A stretch of 64,000 bases of DNA from Telopea speciosissima (GCF_018873765.1 NC_057925.1:58540970-58604969); one strand, 5' to 3'. Counted from the first letter of the stretch, positions 1 to 12,530 are shown. Translations and numbers: made by a program. The notes: generated from the letters alone by a model not told the origin.

Positions 1-3000
1 ATGCTTTTGAACTTCCACAACTTCATCATTTACAATCGCATCATCATCAATCTCTTTAAAAGTTTGTTCTTCTAACACTACTGGTTTAGAGTGGGGTAAT
101 GTTTCATCAATCTTCACATCTGAACTCTCTACAACTTTCCCCAACCTCTTATTGAAGCATTTGTAAGCCTTGCTCTATGAGGAATACCCTAAGAAAATCC
201 CTTCATCTGCTCTATCGTCAAATTTTTCAAGGTTGTCTTCCTTTCTTTTGATGAAGCAGCGACTACCAAACACCCTAAAGTGTTTCACTGTGGCTCTTCT
301 ATTAAACCATAATTCATATGGAGTCTTAGATTCTTGTGGTCTCAACAAGCACCTGTTGCCAATGTAGACAGCTGTATAGATGGCTTCTCTCCAAAAATGT
401 TTTGCAATATTATTATCTGTAAGCATTGTCCTAGCCATTCGTTGAACTGTCCTATTCTTCCTCTCAACTACCCCATTTTGTTGAGGGGTTCTTGCTGTCG
501 AATGCTGAATTCATATGCCATGTTCATTACAAAATTCTGTGAAAGCACTCCATGTGAACTCCTTTCCTTGGTCAGATTTGATGCACTTGATTGTTTTGCC
601 AGTCTCATTCTCAACCCTTTTCTTGAACACCTTGAGGGAGTGTAAGGCTTCAGTTTTGTCCTTGAGAAAAAAGACCCATGTCATCCTTGAGTACTCATCA
701 ATAAGTAACATAAAATATCTCTCTCCTCTAATTGCTTGAGTCCTCATTGGTCCACGCAAATCTGTATGAATTAAGTCTAAAGGCTTACTAGCATTATGTT
801 CCTTTAACTTGTATATAGCCCTTGTTTGCTTACCCTTCTGGCATGGTCCACAAACATGATTCGTGAGGTTCTTGATTTTTGGAAGATCCTTAACACCATT
901 GTTCTTGCTCAACTTGGCTAAGTTCTTGAAATTTATATGCCCAAGTCTTTTGTGCCAAAGTGTGATTTCATTCTCCTGACTAATCATGCAATTGTCATCA
1001 TTGTTCTCTGTAAGAACATACAAATTCTCATCTGTCCTGGAACCATGAGCCACTTTCTTTCCATTTTTCGTCTTCCTTATCTCAAAACCTTCCTTCATAA
1101 ATAAGATCTCATTTCCTTGGTCACATATCTGACTCACACTCAGAAAGTTATGTTTCAACCAGCTCACATACAACACCCTGCCAGATTTTATTCTTCCTTG
1201 ATCTAAGTTGACTGTTCCCTTGCCTTCAATCTTGGCCCCATCATTGTTCTCAAATCTAACTGAGCCACTTTCAACTTTATCAAGATTTAAAAATCTATCT
1301 CTTTCACCTGTCATATGAGTAGAACACCTACTGTCAAGAATCCATGGAGATGATCTTCTTTGAGCCTTAAAAGCCGTCTGAACAATCAATGATTTGTTGC
1401 TTTCTCCTGTCTTCTTCTCAATCTAAACTGCTTTTTCAGATACAGTGATGGATTTTTTGGCTTCCTTCTTTGTGAACACCTTCTTGTTCTTTGTGTGATA
1501 TTTCTTCTCCTTCTTCATAGACTACCTTTGAGAGGGAAGCAAGGTCTTGGAGTTTCTTGCAATGTGACCAAGCTTATAGCATCTAAAACATTCTACATTC
1601 TGATCAACCAGTGGTGCAAACTTGTTTTTTATTTTGACAATTGCAGGCTTGGCATTCCTTCTACATTCTGTTACTCTGTGTCCATACATGTTGCAGCCAT
1701 AACAATCCCCATTGAACCTTTGAGTCTGCCAAATATTCTTCATGTAGTCTTTGGATCTCTGATAGTATATTGTAGTAAACCCATCCTCATCAATCTTCTT
1801 GTTAGCAAAATTCATAGGTCTTGAACCTCTTCTCTTCTCACTAACAAATCTGATCGGATTATGTGCAGTGCCATTCCCTTTTATCTTTACTCCCTTTGAA
1901 GAACTCTCATTCTCATAACCAAGACCAGATTTATCATTGATAGGTCTTTGTCTACTAAGAAGATCATCTAACATGCTAGCTCCATTTGATGCTTGATCAT
2001 GTTCTTCTTCAGTTTCTTGAACAGAAACCTCATTGCCCTTGTCATTCACAGTTGTAACTATTGGAGATGTATTTGCAACTGTAAGGTAGTCCTTATTTTT
2101 TAAATTTTCAAGTTCTACCTTTAGTTTTATTATTTATTCTTCAAGCTTGGCACATTCATCAACTTTCAAAGATAAGTTGATGCTAATATCTTCAGTCATC
2201 TTTTGTGTTTCTTCAATGGTGAGCTTTAGGTAACTGATTTTTTCTCCTTCTTCTACAAGCTCCAACATCTTGCTTCTTTTTCTTTCTATCTTGAGCTCAT
2301 TTAAGGTAGTATAAAAAATAGTTTCCAGATCTTCAGCTTCTAATTCTTCATCCTTATCAGGTTTTTCTTCCTCTTCTTGATGGTCATTGCTTGCTAAGAC
2401 CATGAACATTAGTTCATCATCAGAGTCTTCAACTTCTGTTAATTCTTCTGAAGAGGTGTCATCTTTTTTTGTCATCAAACTCTTTTTCTTCAAGGTGTCA
2501 TTCTTCTTTAAAATGAACTTTTTCTTTTTAAAGCTGTTCTTGGAGGCTTGACTGTCTTCATCATCTGACTCAACTGTTTTACCCTTCTTTGGACATTTAG
2601 AGGCAAAATGTCTTATACCTCCACAATTAAAGCACTTCAAGGAAAGTTTTTCCTTGTATTTACCTTTACCATTCTTGAACTTCGTGGCAAGGTAGGCAAT
2701 AAGCTCATCATTGGAATCTTCATTATCATTTTCTTGCTTAATTTTTAACTTCTTCATGGCTTTAAATGCAACCTCCTTCTCTGTGGATTTAGGATTCACC
2801 ATACTCATTTCATATGCAGTCAATATACCATGCAATTCATCTAAACTCAACTCATTCAAGTTCTTTGACTCTTCTATAGCAGGCACCTTTGGGTTATAGA
2901 GATCCAGCAATGACCTGAGAATCTTCTTTACTACCACTGCATCCTTGATTTTCCACCAAGACTTTTGATGGCGTTTATAATTTTATTCACTTTACTTATG

Positions 3001-3457
3001 AAGCTCTCCACTGTATCTTCATCAGACATCTTCAAATTATCAAACAGTGACCTATAGTGTTGTAGTTTTGCCTCTTTGATCTTCTCATCGCCTTCATGGA
3101 CATTCTGTAACTTGTCCCACACTTCTTTAGCAGTTTCACATCCAACAACTCTGGCAAACTTAGTGTTGACCAATGCACTCAGAAGTGCATTCTTAGCCTT
3201 AGAGTCGTTTTCATACTTCTTGAGTTCAACTGTATCAGTTATATCACATGTGGGAATTTTGTATTCATTCTTCACAGACATCCAAACACCATAGCCCAAT
3301 GATTTCAGATATGTCTCCATCCTGATGCGCCAAAAATCATAACCTGTTCCATCAAACTGTGGTACCTTGCTGTGACTGTAACTACTGTTGCTATCCATCC
3401 TTCTTTCTCTTAGCACACTGTCCCAAGCTGTTAAGCTTCAATTCACTAGGTAACTTA

Positions 3458-3469
3458 GCTCTGATGCCA
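3458..3469 (-). other. Primer-binding-like site of the left copia element
   Basis: Read on the minus strand this is TGGCATCAGAGC, close to the TGGTATCAGAGC complement of initiator methionine tRNA that plant copia elements use. It sits two bases inside the LTR edge. Confidence 0.65.
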
Positions 3470-3471
3470 CT

Positions 3472-5122
3472 TGATAATCCCAGGTGCACTGAGAGGGGGG
3501 TGAATCAGTGCCTTCAAAAATTCTTCCAAATTTAATCCCGTAGCAATAACAATCACACACAAAGATTGGCCGGGGCAGTCCCGTAATTACCAATCACACA
3601 TGCACGTCCACCTCGCAACCACTGTGTGGTCAGGTCTATCAGACAATGCACCACCACTCTACCGCAAACACACTCCAAGAATACGAAAACAAAATAACAA
3701 GCACACAGTACACCAAATATACATGGTTCGGCCAAGCTGCCTACATCCACGAAGGAATACCCGTAAGGGTTTCGTATTTCCTCAAATACTTAACTCGAAT
3801 TCGACTACTACAATAGCCCAGGTGCTACAACACCTGCTTCTGACTCTGCAACAACGAAATCTAGGGCTACAACCCCAATCCAATCAAGCCCCAACTTGAA
3901 TGGAATTATAATATGAATATAAAAATTCAATTACAAGTTCGTCCCAATAACATGAATAAAAATTAGGATTCTTTCAACATGAATCAAACCCTAAATATCA
4001 AATAGGACTTGTGAAACAAAAGATTACCTCTCGCTGAGTAATCCCGTGACTAACCCACTGCTCGAAGCCTGCCTGATGTCGTGCACGATCTCCAATGTTC
4101 AAAGCAGCATCTTTGATTGTTCAAGCCATGTTTTTCTTTGTTTTTTACGTTTCTATAATTTTTCTGCTGTTTCTCACTTTTCCAGTGTGTTCTCCTTGAA
4201 AAATTATGTACTTTCAGAAAAAACGGCGACTGATTTGGACTCCGAATGAGAGAGATATTGCCTTCCAAAGTTGAAAGATACAAAAATGGCAAGTGGAAGA
4301 CGAATTTGTAATATCCAAAAATATTCGTGACAATCGGCAAGGCACGACGTGGGTTTCAAGATTTTCCGAGAAATTACTTTCCAAAAATTGTAACAGCTGT
4401 GCAGCACTTACCCAAAACAAAATTCAAACTTCAACAACCGTACTACTCTCTTAAGGAACAATGTTATGGTGTATCGCATAGCACCGTGCACCATCAAGGA
4501 CAAGCCAATCAGAGAGCTTGTGATGAACAACATCCAACGGCCACCATGATTCTGTAACTTTATAAAACAATGGGACACCTCTGTTGACAGTAGCACTTTA
4601 AAAAAAAATGACCAAAAAATTGGCTAGGTATAAAACTTTCTATGCCAGATTTGCTCTATTTTTGCGCATCGACACGGAAAAATCTGTAACTTTCTCATCC
4701 AATACTGAAATGATACGAGCAGTTGCGTTGGAACCGTGACTCAACGAACTTCATTTTTCATGCAGACCACTTCACCCAGAAATACCATTAAATCTTCCAA
4801 AAATGACCTTAAAGTAACTATCATTGCACGAACCTATGAAATCACAACTTTAACAATATGAAACCTTCACCTGCTGCTTCGCCCCTTTGTCAAACATTAT
4901 ATAAGGGCTTAATAAGCTGTTAAATGGTGTTCTTCAAATGCGGGTACCCCTGTAACCCTGCCAAATGATCAAAATACCCTTATAGCCGTGTAGGTGACTA
5001 TTTTACCATTTCAGCTCTTCCAGCTCATCAAATACCATTGCTGCATCTCCAATATGGATAATAAGGTTGCCAAAAATGACAATACCACTCCATTAAACCT
5101 TAGTTGACCCAGTTGACCAACA
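3472..5122 (-). repeat. 5' LTR of the left copia element
   Basis: On the plus strand the block starts TGATAATCC and ends CCAACA, the TG...CA termini of an LTR. Sequence to the right (AAGAGGAAAAG) is collinear with the second tandem protease unit at about 11424, while sequence to the left is not, which fixes the right edge independently. The left edge is fixed by the primer-binding-like site two bases outside it. Length is about 1651 bp. The partner LTR is outside the window, so age cannot be estimated from LTR divergence. Confidence 0.7.
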
Positions 5123-5507
5123 AAGAGGAAAAGATTACTTTTCCCCCAAGTACTGTCTAAATCACATCTCTATGTAAGTTTATTTAGAATTTAATATATT
5201 CTTTTAATTGCCCCTTGCCTTATTCTCAAAAGTTCTATAAATTTTAGGGTTTTAAAAAATAATTTGAAACTGATTTATCATTATTTCATTATCAAAAGTT
5301 AACTTTAGTTTTCGCATACATATGTGAAACAACAATATTTATCATCGTTGGGGAAATCATGTGTTATACTTAAAGTACATAAAAGTATAGTTACAAATTA
5401 TTTGATAAGAAAATCGTTTACATACTATTAGAGTAAGGAACTAACGATATTGATCGGTTCAGTTGTGGTTCGGTTCAAAAGTGTGAAGAGTAGAAATCAA
5501 AATCAAA

Positions 5508-5735
5508 CCATTATAGACTCTGAACTGGCATCACTCAGTTGCCACCAGTAGCCTATTTAGTGCTTCGATCCACATTTCGTCAAGTAATGTTTGAGTATCG
5601 CGTGTATTCCTCTGTAAAGCTTGACACATGCTATAACTTAAATGGATACGATACGGAAACAATACCAAATGTAGTGTTGCATTTTGGCGGAGTAGCTAAC
5701 TTGTGTATTGATCAGTTTGGGATTATAATTGTAGG
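5508..5735 (+). pseudogene. Aspartic protease C-terminal fragment, older relic (unit A)
   Basis: About 228 bp that aligns with the middle of exon 2 of the intact genes, from the second catalytic motif region (IDSGTVITRLPP) through RSTFRQ, LDTCYNLNGYD and VLHFGG to DQFGIII. The second catalytic motif is disturbed by a small deletion (GACTCTGAACTGG against GACTCTGGAACTG), so the frame shifts there. There are no flanking exons. The same fragment occurs in unit B, so it is older than the duplication. Confidence 0.75.
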
Positions 5736-5739
5736 AGAC

Positions 5740-6130
5740 AAAACTCAGATTTTTATCTTCTCCATTTCTATCATCCTTCATTTCTATCCATTTCCCTCTT
5801 AGATTGTCGATAAATGGCATGCTTAAATCCTACGGTCATATTATGGATACGGTTACCAATTTGAATTCAATTTCAAATTCAAAGTCTGCTGATGGGAGAG
5901 CAGGCTGACTAGGTCCATGCATATCTGAGAGGTTGTTACACTAAACTCTATCTTATCTATCTCTCGTATTTTTTCTCTTGTAAACATGTATAACAAGTAG
6001 TTTAGGAGTTCTTATACTCTATCTTTTGTATTTAAATTTCAATTATCAGTTGTATAGCTCACATACTAATATAAATAGAACAACCCAAGATCACAATGAT
6101 TCACATTTTCATCTGATTAGATTTGAGTTA
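5740..6130 (+). repeat. Probable LTR relic (unit A)
   Basis: AT-rich, TATA- and poly-T-bearing sequence shared with unit B. In unit B the equivalent block is followed by a TGGTATCAGA primer-binding-like motif and an ATG leader, which is the layout of a copia LTR. Taken as a broken fossil older than the tandem duplication. The family is not resolved further. Confidence 0.4.
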
Positions 6131-6624
6131 TGACATTCACCCATCCAACCCTAACCTAACCCGAGGTACCCATTCTCTCTCCACTCTCACTCCTCCATCT
6201 CTCTTTGCTCTGATGTGAGCTAGGCTTATTGTTTGAATGGTAAAAAATTATGATAGAGAGTTTAGTCTTCCACCCATGGACCACGGGCAATGATGTTGAC
6301 CGTTGACGTGGCAAAATAAAACCTAACAGAAAAATTGCAATGGAAACACTTGACATTGTAACTTTGAAGTTTCTCATCCAAAAAAAAAAAACACTTTGAA
6401 GTTTTCTTTTGTGGGGCACAAGAAAGCAATAATTAAGCAAATTAGAAAATGACCGGATTTCACTTTCTTGAGGAAATGGCTACCCTACTTCCTCCGTGCT
6501 TGACCCGCGCGAACAAGACCAAAGTTTTGTAGAGAAAAAGTGTGGTTTTTGTTAGAAAGAGGGTTATTGCTTTGAAACTGCCATTAAAAGTACAAAGAAT
6601 TAAGATGGAGAATATGATTCCTTC

Positions 6625-6632
6625 TATATAAA
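6625..6632 (+). promoter_or_regulatory. TATA-like box of protease copy A
   Basis: TATATAAA about 240 bp before the start codon of copy A. The same position in unit B (about 12988) reads TATACAAA, a weaker match. That this is the real TATA box is inferred from spacing and conservation only. Confidence 0.4.
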
Positions 6633-7270
6633 CCTTGAGAGTCAGGTTGCCAGTAGCCATAGTGTTGAGAGAAAGCAAAATAATCGGTTAGATCAAGTAG
6701 AATCCATTAATAGTACTTCCAATTTCTAATTTGATCCAAAAAGCTGTCTTGGAAAAAAGGCTTTTTTTATTTGAGGCGCAAACAATTGTACGACCAAAGC
6801 CCCCAGCCAGAACTAGGCGCGAAAACAGCCAAGCAGAGAGAAAGAGGCTCCAGGGTACCCACCATCATCCATGGCCATTAGCAATGGCTTCCTTTCCCTT
6901 CTTTCAGTTGTTCTTCGTTTGCTTGTCGTTGGTTGTTCAGATCAGAAGGTCGAGGCCTATGGATTTGAAGAAATGATGGGAAATCTTCGAACCCAAAGTC
7001 ATCATGTCGTTTCACTCAGCTCCTTGATGCCAGCCGGAGTTTGTTCTACCCCAGCCCAAGGTGATCATTTCTCTTAACTCTCTCTATATATTTCTTATTC
7101 CATCTTTACAAATAAACAAGTTAATTAAAAGGAATTTTTTCCTTCACCCATAGTCAGATGGTGTGCATAGGATATTGATGGTATTTTCCACTTTGTACTA
7201 TAGGGAAAATATCATTTGTGACCTAGGTGTGGGTGTTCTTTTTCCTCACTCAAGTGTTGCAAAACTTTCT

Positions 7271-7407
7271 CCTAATGGCTCCATTTGTTTCGGCTCAAAA
7301 TTTTACATGTTAGGAAAGTTGTCCAATATTTGTTTTCACTAAACAATAAATACTGAAAAACTTTTCAACATGTAAAAGTTTATCCCGAAACAAACAGAGC
7401 TTTAAGG
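7271..7407. mobile_element. MITE with GCTC..TTTGTTTCGG termini (unit A intron)
   Basis: 137 bp with imperfect terminal inverted repeats: the left end CCTAATGGCTCCATTTGTTT pairs with a right end that reads CCTTAAAGCTCTGTTTGTTT on the other strand. It sits in the long protease intron of both units, so it inserted before the duplication. Non-coding; superfamily not certain, hAT-like by its ends. Confidence 0.55.
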
Positions 7408-7649
7408 AAAAATGATGTGCACACTACTTATAGTTCACGCTTTTCACAATCTTTAACAGACTCTCTCCTCCTTGACTATGGGGCTCCATACACACATAAT
7501 GAGGTATTTCCTCATGTGTGTGTGTGTACATTGGCTTACTTTTTCTGAGTTTTGGGCTTTAAATAGAAAGGTGGATGGTGGCTTCTTAGCTTGCCCTTGG
7601 CTTATTATTTCATCTTCTATCATGTGAGACAGAAGTGGTCCACTTAGAA

Positions 7650-7886
7650 GGGGAAAAAAAATCCTCTCCAATTCCTTGAAAGTGTAGTGTGGTGCAGTTA
7701 CGAGCTGAGAGCTCAAAACCTGGTAGGCGCGACATCTAACAGTGCCGAGCTCGAGAAGAAATAATAAAAAAAAAAACCTGACTCAATCAACCTTGGACTG
7801 TTGGATGTCATGTCTACCAGGTGTCGACCTTTCAACCCCGAACTGCACCGCACTCGGCGATCAAGGAATTGGAGAGGATTTTAATT
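7650..7886. mobile_element. Mutator-like MITE with 9-bp target duplication (unit A)
   Basis: 237 bp flanked by CACTTAGAA on both sides (7641-7649 and 7887-7895). The ends are inverted repeats of about 40 bp built on ATCCTCTCCAATTCCTTGA, and the interior is a second, looser inverted repeat around the CTACCAGG and ACCTGGTAG blocks. The 9-bp duplication and long TIRs point to a non-autonomous Mutator-like element. It is present at the same place in unit B. Confidence 0.7.
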
Positions 7887-8130
7887 CACTTAGAAAGAGT
7901 CAGTCATGATTAATTCCAATTTCGGCTGATTTGATATGGTTGATTTATGGTCCAAAACCATAGAATGGTTGAGTTTTTAGATCTGAAGGCCAATTCTAGG
8001 GTTTCTTGGGACTGATTGTGATGGATTTTTATATGATCCAGATCAAAATTGGCAGGGACAGACCCAATTGCGGATCCAGCTTCTCTCCAGGGAGCCCAAT
8101 GCCCATGGAGTGCCCAGGGGACATCCAAGG

Positions 8131-8307
8131 GTTGGGCTGTGCCACACACATCTTGGCGCACACCTAGGGATGTGTGCGGCACAACCCAATGGCTGGATGG
8201 ATCAGGATCGTCTCTAGGGAGCAGGGAACGCCCAGGGTGTAACTAGCCATTGGGCTGTGCCGCACACATCCCTAGGCATGCACTGAGATGTGTGCGGCAC
8301 AGCTCAA
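8131..8307. repeat. Two GC-rich palindromes in protease intron (unit A)
   Basis: Two successive hairpins, 8131-8189 and 8250-8307. Each has arms of about 20 bp of the type TTGGGCTGTGCCGCACACAT paired with its complement. They stand out from the AT-rich surroundings by GC content, and the two hairpins also resemble each other. Shared with unit B (14235-14293 and 14353-14411). Origin unknown. Confidence 0.6.
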
Positions 8308-11300
8308 CCGCTGGATGCCCCCTAACAGTTCCTTGGGCGCACGCCTCCTTGGAGACAAGCTAAATTTTGGCTGGATGCCCCCTGGGCGCGCTGGGCTCCC
8401 TGGAGAGGAGCTCAATCCCCCAATGGTATTCCATATTTTGAAACCTTACCAATATGATCTAAGCGTACGTAGCCCAACAAATACCAGTTAGTTAATCAAG
8501 TGTCTTGTATCAAGAAAATTATTGTTACTTATGATAGTGTCATTATTATGGCATAGGCTTGCCTTCTGATTGGCAATTGTCTACCACATGGCAGTTTTGA
8601 TATTGCCAAAATTTTGTAGATTTGTTTTCCAAGTCCTAAATATGGTAAGTTCAGAAATGGTCTATTCTCTAACAAATATAAATTTGAAAATCGGTTCAAA
8701 ATTTAACTTATATTATTTACTTTTGAAATTATGGGGATACAAGTATTGAAAGGGGAGGGTTCGTTGCATGCAATTTTGCACTAATAAAGAAGAGGGTTAC
8801 AGATCATTCAGTAGGAGGTATTTAATGAGGAGAGAGGATGTAGGGTCTATGGGTGAAATGCGATAGGGACTACCGAAGAATCTGCACGTACACTCGCGTC
8901 ATGCTGTCATGTCATTTCTTTTTAAATATTGAAATGTTAGATCATACGATTAAGATATGAATTACATGACATATGTCTAGTCTAATATGGAGGCTCCCAT
9001 CAATAATTATCAAGTAAACCCTCCACATGGCAATGTGAGGATGTTAACAAAACCCGAAATATGAAATTGTTTGGATGATCAATATGATCAATCCAAGACT
9101 TATATTTATAATAAGTGAAAAAATACAATGAGACAATAATAACCTTGCCATAGCCGACACAGTTAGGCAGTGTATAATAACAAAATAAAACACCCAAAAA
9201 GACCAAAATACTTCCACGGTATTCTGGTGTACCTTATTCAACAGAGGATAATGGCCATCAAATAAACTTTTGACCCTTGTATACATAGGGAAAAACATAT
9301 TAGTTAGAAAAGAGGGGAAAAGATGGGCATGACTGTGGTATACATGCTCACTCCTACGTTCTGCCTTCTACCTTTTTAGGTGTGTATGATTGATTCTTTT
9401 TCTATAGAAAATTTACTTTTAACATTAACTAGGTGTCTCTCTCTCTCTCTCTTACATAAACAAGGCTATGTTCAATGCTTTTCAGGCTCCGAAATCTTAA
9501 GCAGACAGGTACTGCAAGTAACTCACAAACATGGGCCTTGCTCACCACTGAAGGAAGGAAATGCAAAAATTCCTAGTCTTGGCCAGATTCTCATGGACGA
9601 CCGAACCCGAATCAAGTCCATCCATTCAAAAATCTCCAACCAACAACACTACCCAGTAGAAGAGTCTGGAGCAAAAATGCCGGCCGACTCTGGCCAATCC
9701 CTAGGGAGTGGAAACTTTGTTGTTCGAATTGGACTTGGAACACCCATGCAAAACTTTACAGTAATCTTTGATACTGGTAGTGATTTCACTTGGATCCAAT
9801 GCCAACCATGAGCCGGCCAATGTTATTCGCAACAAGATCCCATCTTCAACCCTTCTGCATCCTCCACCTATTCCAATGTCTCATGTAACTCCACTACGTG
9901 TGCCCAACTGCGATCAGCCACTAGCTACGCACTATCCTGCACCACCAATCCCAATTGCATCTACCAGGTCATGTATGGTGACAACTCGTTCTCTCAAGGG
10001 TACTTTGCAACAGATACTCTAACAGTACTACCTTCCTCTGATGTCTTCCCCAAATTTAAATTTGGTTGTGGTCAGAACAACGACGGCCTATTTGGTTTTG
10101 TAGATGGAGTACTAGCTCTTAGCCGCGATCAGATCTCTATGGTATCACAGACTGTTCAAATTTTTGGAAAGCTTTTCTCCTATTGTCTTCCACCCACAAG
10201 CAGCTCCACTGGTTTTCTTGCATTCGGTAGCCAAGTGGGTAACTCTTCCACTGCTCAATACACTCCACTACTAACAGATCCCAACAACCCATCGTTCTAT
10301 TTCTTATATATGACGGGTATAAGTGTTGGAGGAGAGAGTTTATTTATCCCACAATCAGTTTTTACAACTTCAGGAACCATTATAGACTCTGGAACTGTCA
10401 TCACTCGATTGCCACCATCAGCCTATTCAGCTCTTCGCTCAGCAGTTCGTCAAGCAATGTCTGAGTATCCCGTGTATTCGTCACAGTATGGATATGATAT
10501 ACTCGACACATGCTATAACTTAAATGGATACGACACAACAACATTACCAACTATAGTGTTGCATTTCGCCGGAGGTGCTAACTTGTCTATTGATCAGTCT
10601 GGGATTGTAATTCAAGCAAGTTCAACTCATTTCTGCTTGGCTTTTGCCGGAAACAGCAATGCTACCGATTTAGCTATCCTTGGAACTATGCAACAGAAGG
10701 GAATTGAGGTGATTTATAATGTGACAGGAGGACAGCTGGGATTTGGGACAAGCGCTTGCAGCGTAAAAGCAGTATCTGTCCCGGCCCCTCCAACCAATAT
10801 TTCTGCTCCCCCTCCCCCTCCAATGGGAACACAACCCCCCCTTTGTACTTCCATAAACATCATATTACCACCACCACGCATTGATTGATATTTGTGTGGT
10901 AGACATCTCATTTTGTTTCCTAGAAAACAAACATTCACAACCATGAATGAAAATTCCCTCCTCCCCCCCCCCCCCCCCCCCCCCCCGCCCCCAAGGTTAA
11001 TTAGGTTAAAATATGGTTAATTGATCTCAAAATCTATCCAAAATTTTCAACTAAATTAATTTTTTCTTTTTATTTTTTCATACTTAAATTTACTGTGAAA
11101 ATAAGTTTATTTCAACCTGTTAACTCAGAAAAGATTTCATTTTAATCATACAAGACCCGTTTTGAAAAGGACTTTAAATCCTCCCTGTTCATAGTATTTT
11201 CTTCTTTTTCCATTCCGTTTTGTCTTCAGTGTTTTAAGATTTTCTGCAAGAAATTCCTTTTGTAGCTCTCTTTTTGTTCCTATATTCAGCAAGAAAAGTT

Positions 11301-11807
11301 TAATATAAGAAACTAGAAAAAAATTTAAAAAAAAAAAAGGGAATATAACCATGAAAATGGTGCTTGGCACCAAAGTGGATAGATATAACCATTGATAAAT
11401 CTCCACAGGTAGTGTAAGGTGACTAAGGTTTTGGTGAAGAGGAAAAGATTACTTTTCCCCCAAATACCTCTATGTAAGTTTATTTAGAATTTAATATATT
11501 CTTTTAATTGCTCCTTGTCTTATTTTCAAAAGTTCTATAAATTTTAGGGTTTTAAAAAATAATTTGAAACTGATTTATCATTATTTCATTAGCAGAAGTT
11601 AACTTTAGTTTTCGCATACATATGTGAAACAACAATATTTATCATCGTTGGGGGAATCATGTGTTATACTAAAAGTACATAAAAGTATAGTTACAAATTA
11701 TTTAATAAGAAAATCGTTTATATACTATTAGAGTAAGGAACTAACGATATTGATCGGTTCAGTTGTGGTTTGGTTCAAAAGTGTGAAGAGTAGAAATCAA
11801 AATCAAA

Positions 11808-12035
11808 CCATTATAGACTCTGAACTGGCATCACTCGGTTGCCACCAGTAGCCTATTTAGCGCTTCGATCCACATTTCGTCAAGTAATGTTTGAGTATCG
11901 CGTGTATTCCTCTGTAAAGCTTGACACATGCTATAACTTAAATGGATACGATACGGAAACAATACCAAATGTAGTGTTGCATTTTGGCGGAGTAGCTAAC
12001 TTGTGTATTGATTAGTTTGGGATTATAATTGTTGG
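11808..12035 (+). pseudogene. Aspartic protease C-terminal fragment, older relic (unit B)
   Basis: Counterpart of the fragment at 5508-5735 with the same small deletion in the second catalytic motif, so both descend from one relic copied with the unit. It has one further in-frame TAG near its end that unit A lacks. Confidence 0.75.
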
Positions 12036-12039
12036 AGAC

Positions 12040-12530
12040 AAAACTCAGATCTTTATCTTCTCCATTTCTGTCATCCTTCATTTCTATCAATTTCCCTCTT
12101 AGATTGTCGACAAATGGCATGCTTAAATCCTACGGTCATATATATTATGGATATGGTTACCAATTTGAATTCAATTTCAAATTCAAAATCTGCTAATGGG
12201 AGAGAAGGCTGACTAGGTCCATGCATATCTGAGAGGTTGTTACACTAAACTCTATCTTATCTATATATCTCTCCTATTCTTTCTCTTGTAAACATGTATA
12301 GCAAGTAGTTTAGGAGTTCTTAAACTCTATCTTTTGTATTTAAATTTCAAATATCAGTTTTATAGCTCACATACAATATAAATAGAACAACCCGAGATCA
12401 TAATGATTCACGGGTGATTACAGCCAATGTTTTCCTATTCTATCTTGGTATCAGAACCATTGACCACCGTCCTTATCTTCAACCATGGCTAATTGAGACT
12501 CCACATTTTTCTATTCTATCTGATCAGGTT
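12040..12530 (+). repeat. Probable copia LTR relic with primer-binding-like motif (unit B)
   Basis: LTR-like AT-rich block followed by TGGTATCAGAACC at 12446 and a short leader with ATG. Broken fossil, older than the tandem duplication. The left boundary is uncertain. Confidence 0.4.

Larger units (their letters stand above)
1..5122 (-). mobile_element. Ty1/copia LTR retrotransposon, 5' part, cut by window start
   Basis: Fossil element read on the minus strand. From right to left it shows a 5' LTR, a primer-binding-like site, a gag-like region with CCHC zinc knuckles (about 3416-1540), and a GAG-pre-integrase plus integrase core region (about 1389-175). The reverse transcriptase, RNase H and 3' LTR would lie left of the window. 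GAG-pre-integrase followed by integrase, with no RT seen before it, is the copia order. The element is broken, with several breaks in the part visible. Its right end falls exactly where the tandem protease unit begins to match its sister unit, so it inserted into that unit. Confidence 0.85.
6871..10888 (+). pseudogene. A1B (nepenthesin/AED1-like) aspartic protease, copy A, one premature stop
   Basis: Exon 1 6871-7060, phase-1 GT-AG intron 7061-9485, exon 2 9486-10888. Exon 1 begins MAISNGFLSLL with a hydrophobic signal peptide, so the product would be secreted or vacuolar. Exon 2 continues QVTHKHGPCSPL, the propeptide motif of plant At5g10770/AED1-type proteases, then LGSGNFVVRIGLGTP and the first catalytic motif DTGSDFTWIQCQP. 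The next codon is TGA (9809-9811) where copy B has TGC for a conserved Cys. Beyond it the same frame stays open to 10888 with IDSGTVITRLPP (second catalytic Asp), LDTCYNL and LAFAGN. Without the stop the protein would be 530 codons plus a proline-rich tail. As it stands it ends after 171 residues, just past the first catalytic Asp. The single lesion suggests recent loss or allelic nonsense. Confidence 0.85.
5123..11423 (+). repeat. Tandem unit A of the aspartic protease duplication
   Basis: This unit matches the following one almost base for base over most of its length, including intergenic DNA, an old protease fragment, an LTR relic, the promoter region, the long intron with its MITEs, exon 2 and part of the 3' flank. 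The left edge is the end of the copia LTR. The homology on the 3' side fades at about 11164, and the next unit restarts at about 11424. Unit A keeps about 200 bp in the intron (about 9050-9245) and about 300 bp around exon 1 that unit B lacks. Confidence 0.85.

Noticed and set aside
10962-10993. C and G homopolymer runs (also 27186-27201, 50610-50630, 58262-58275)
   Set aside because: Simple sequence, possibly inflated by assembly; no function proposed.
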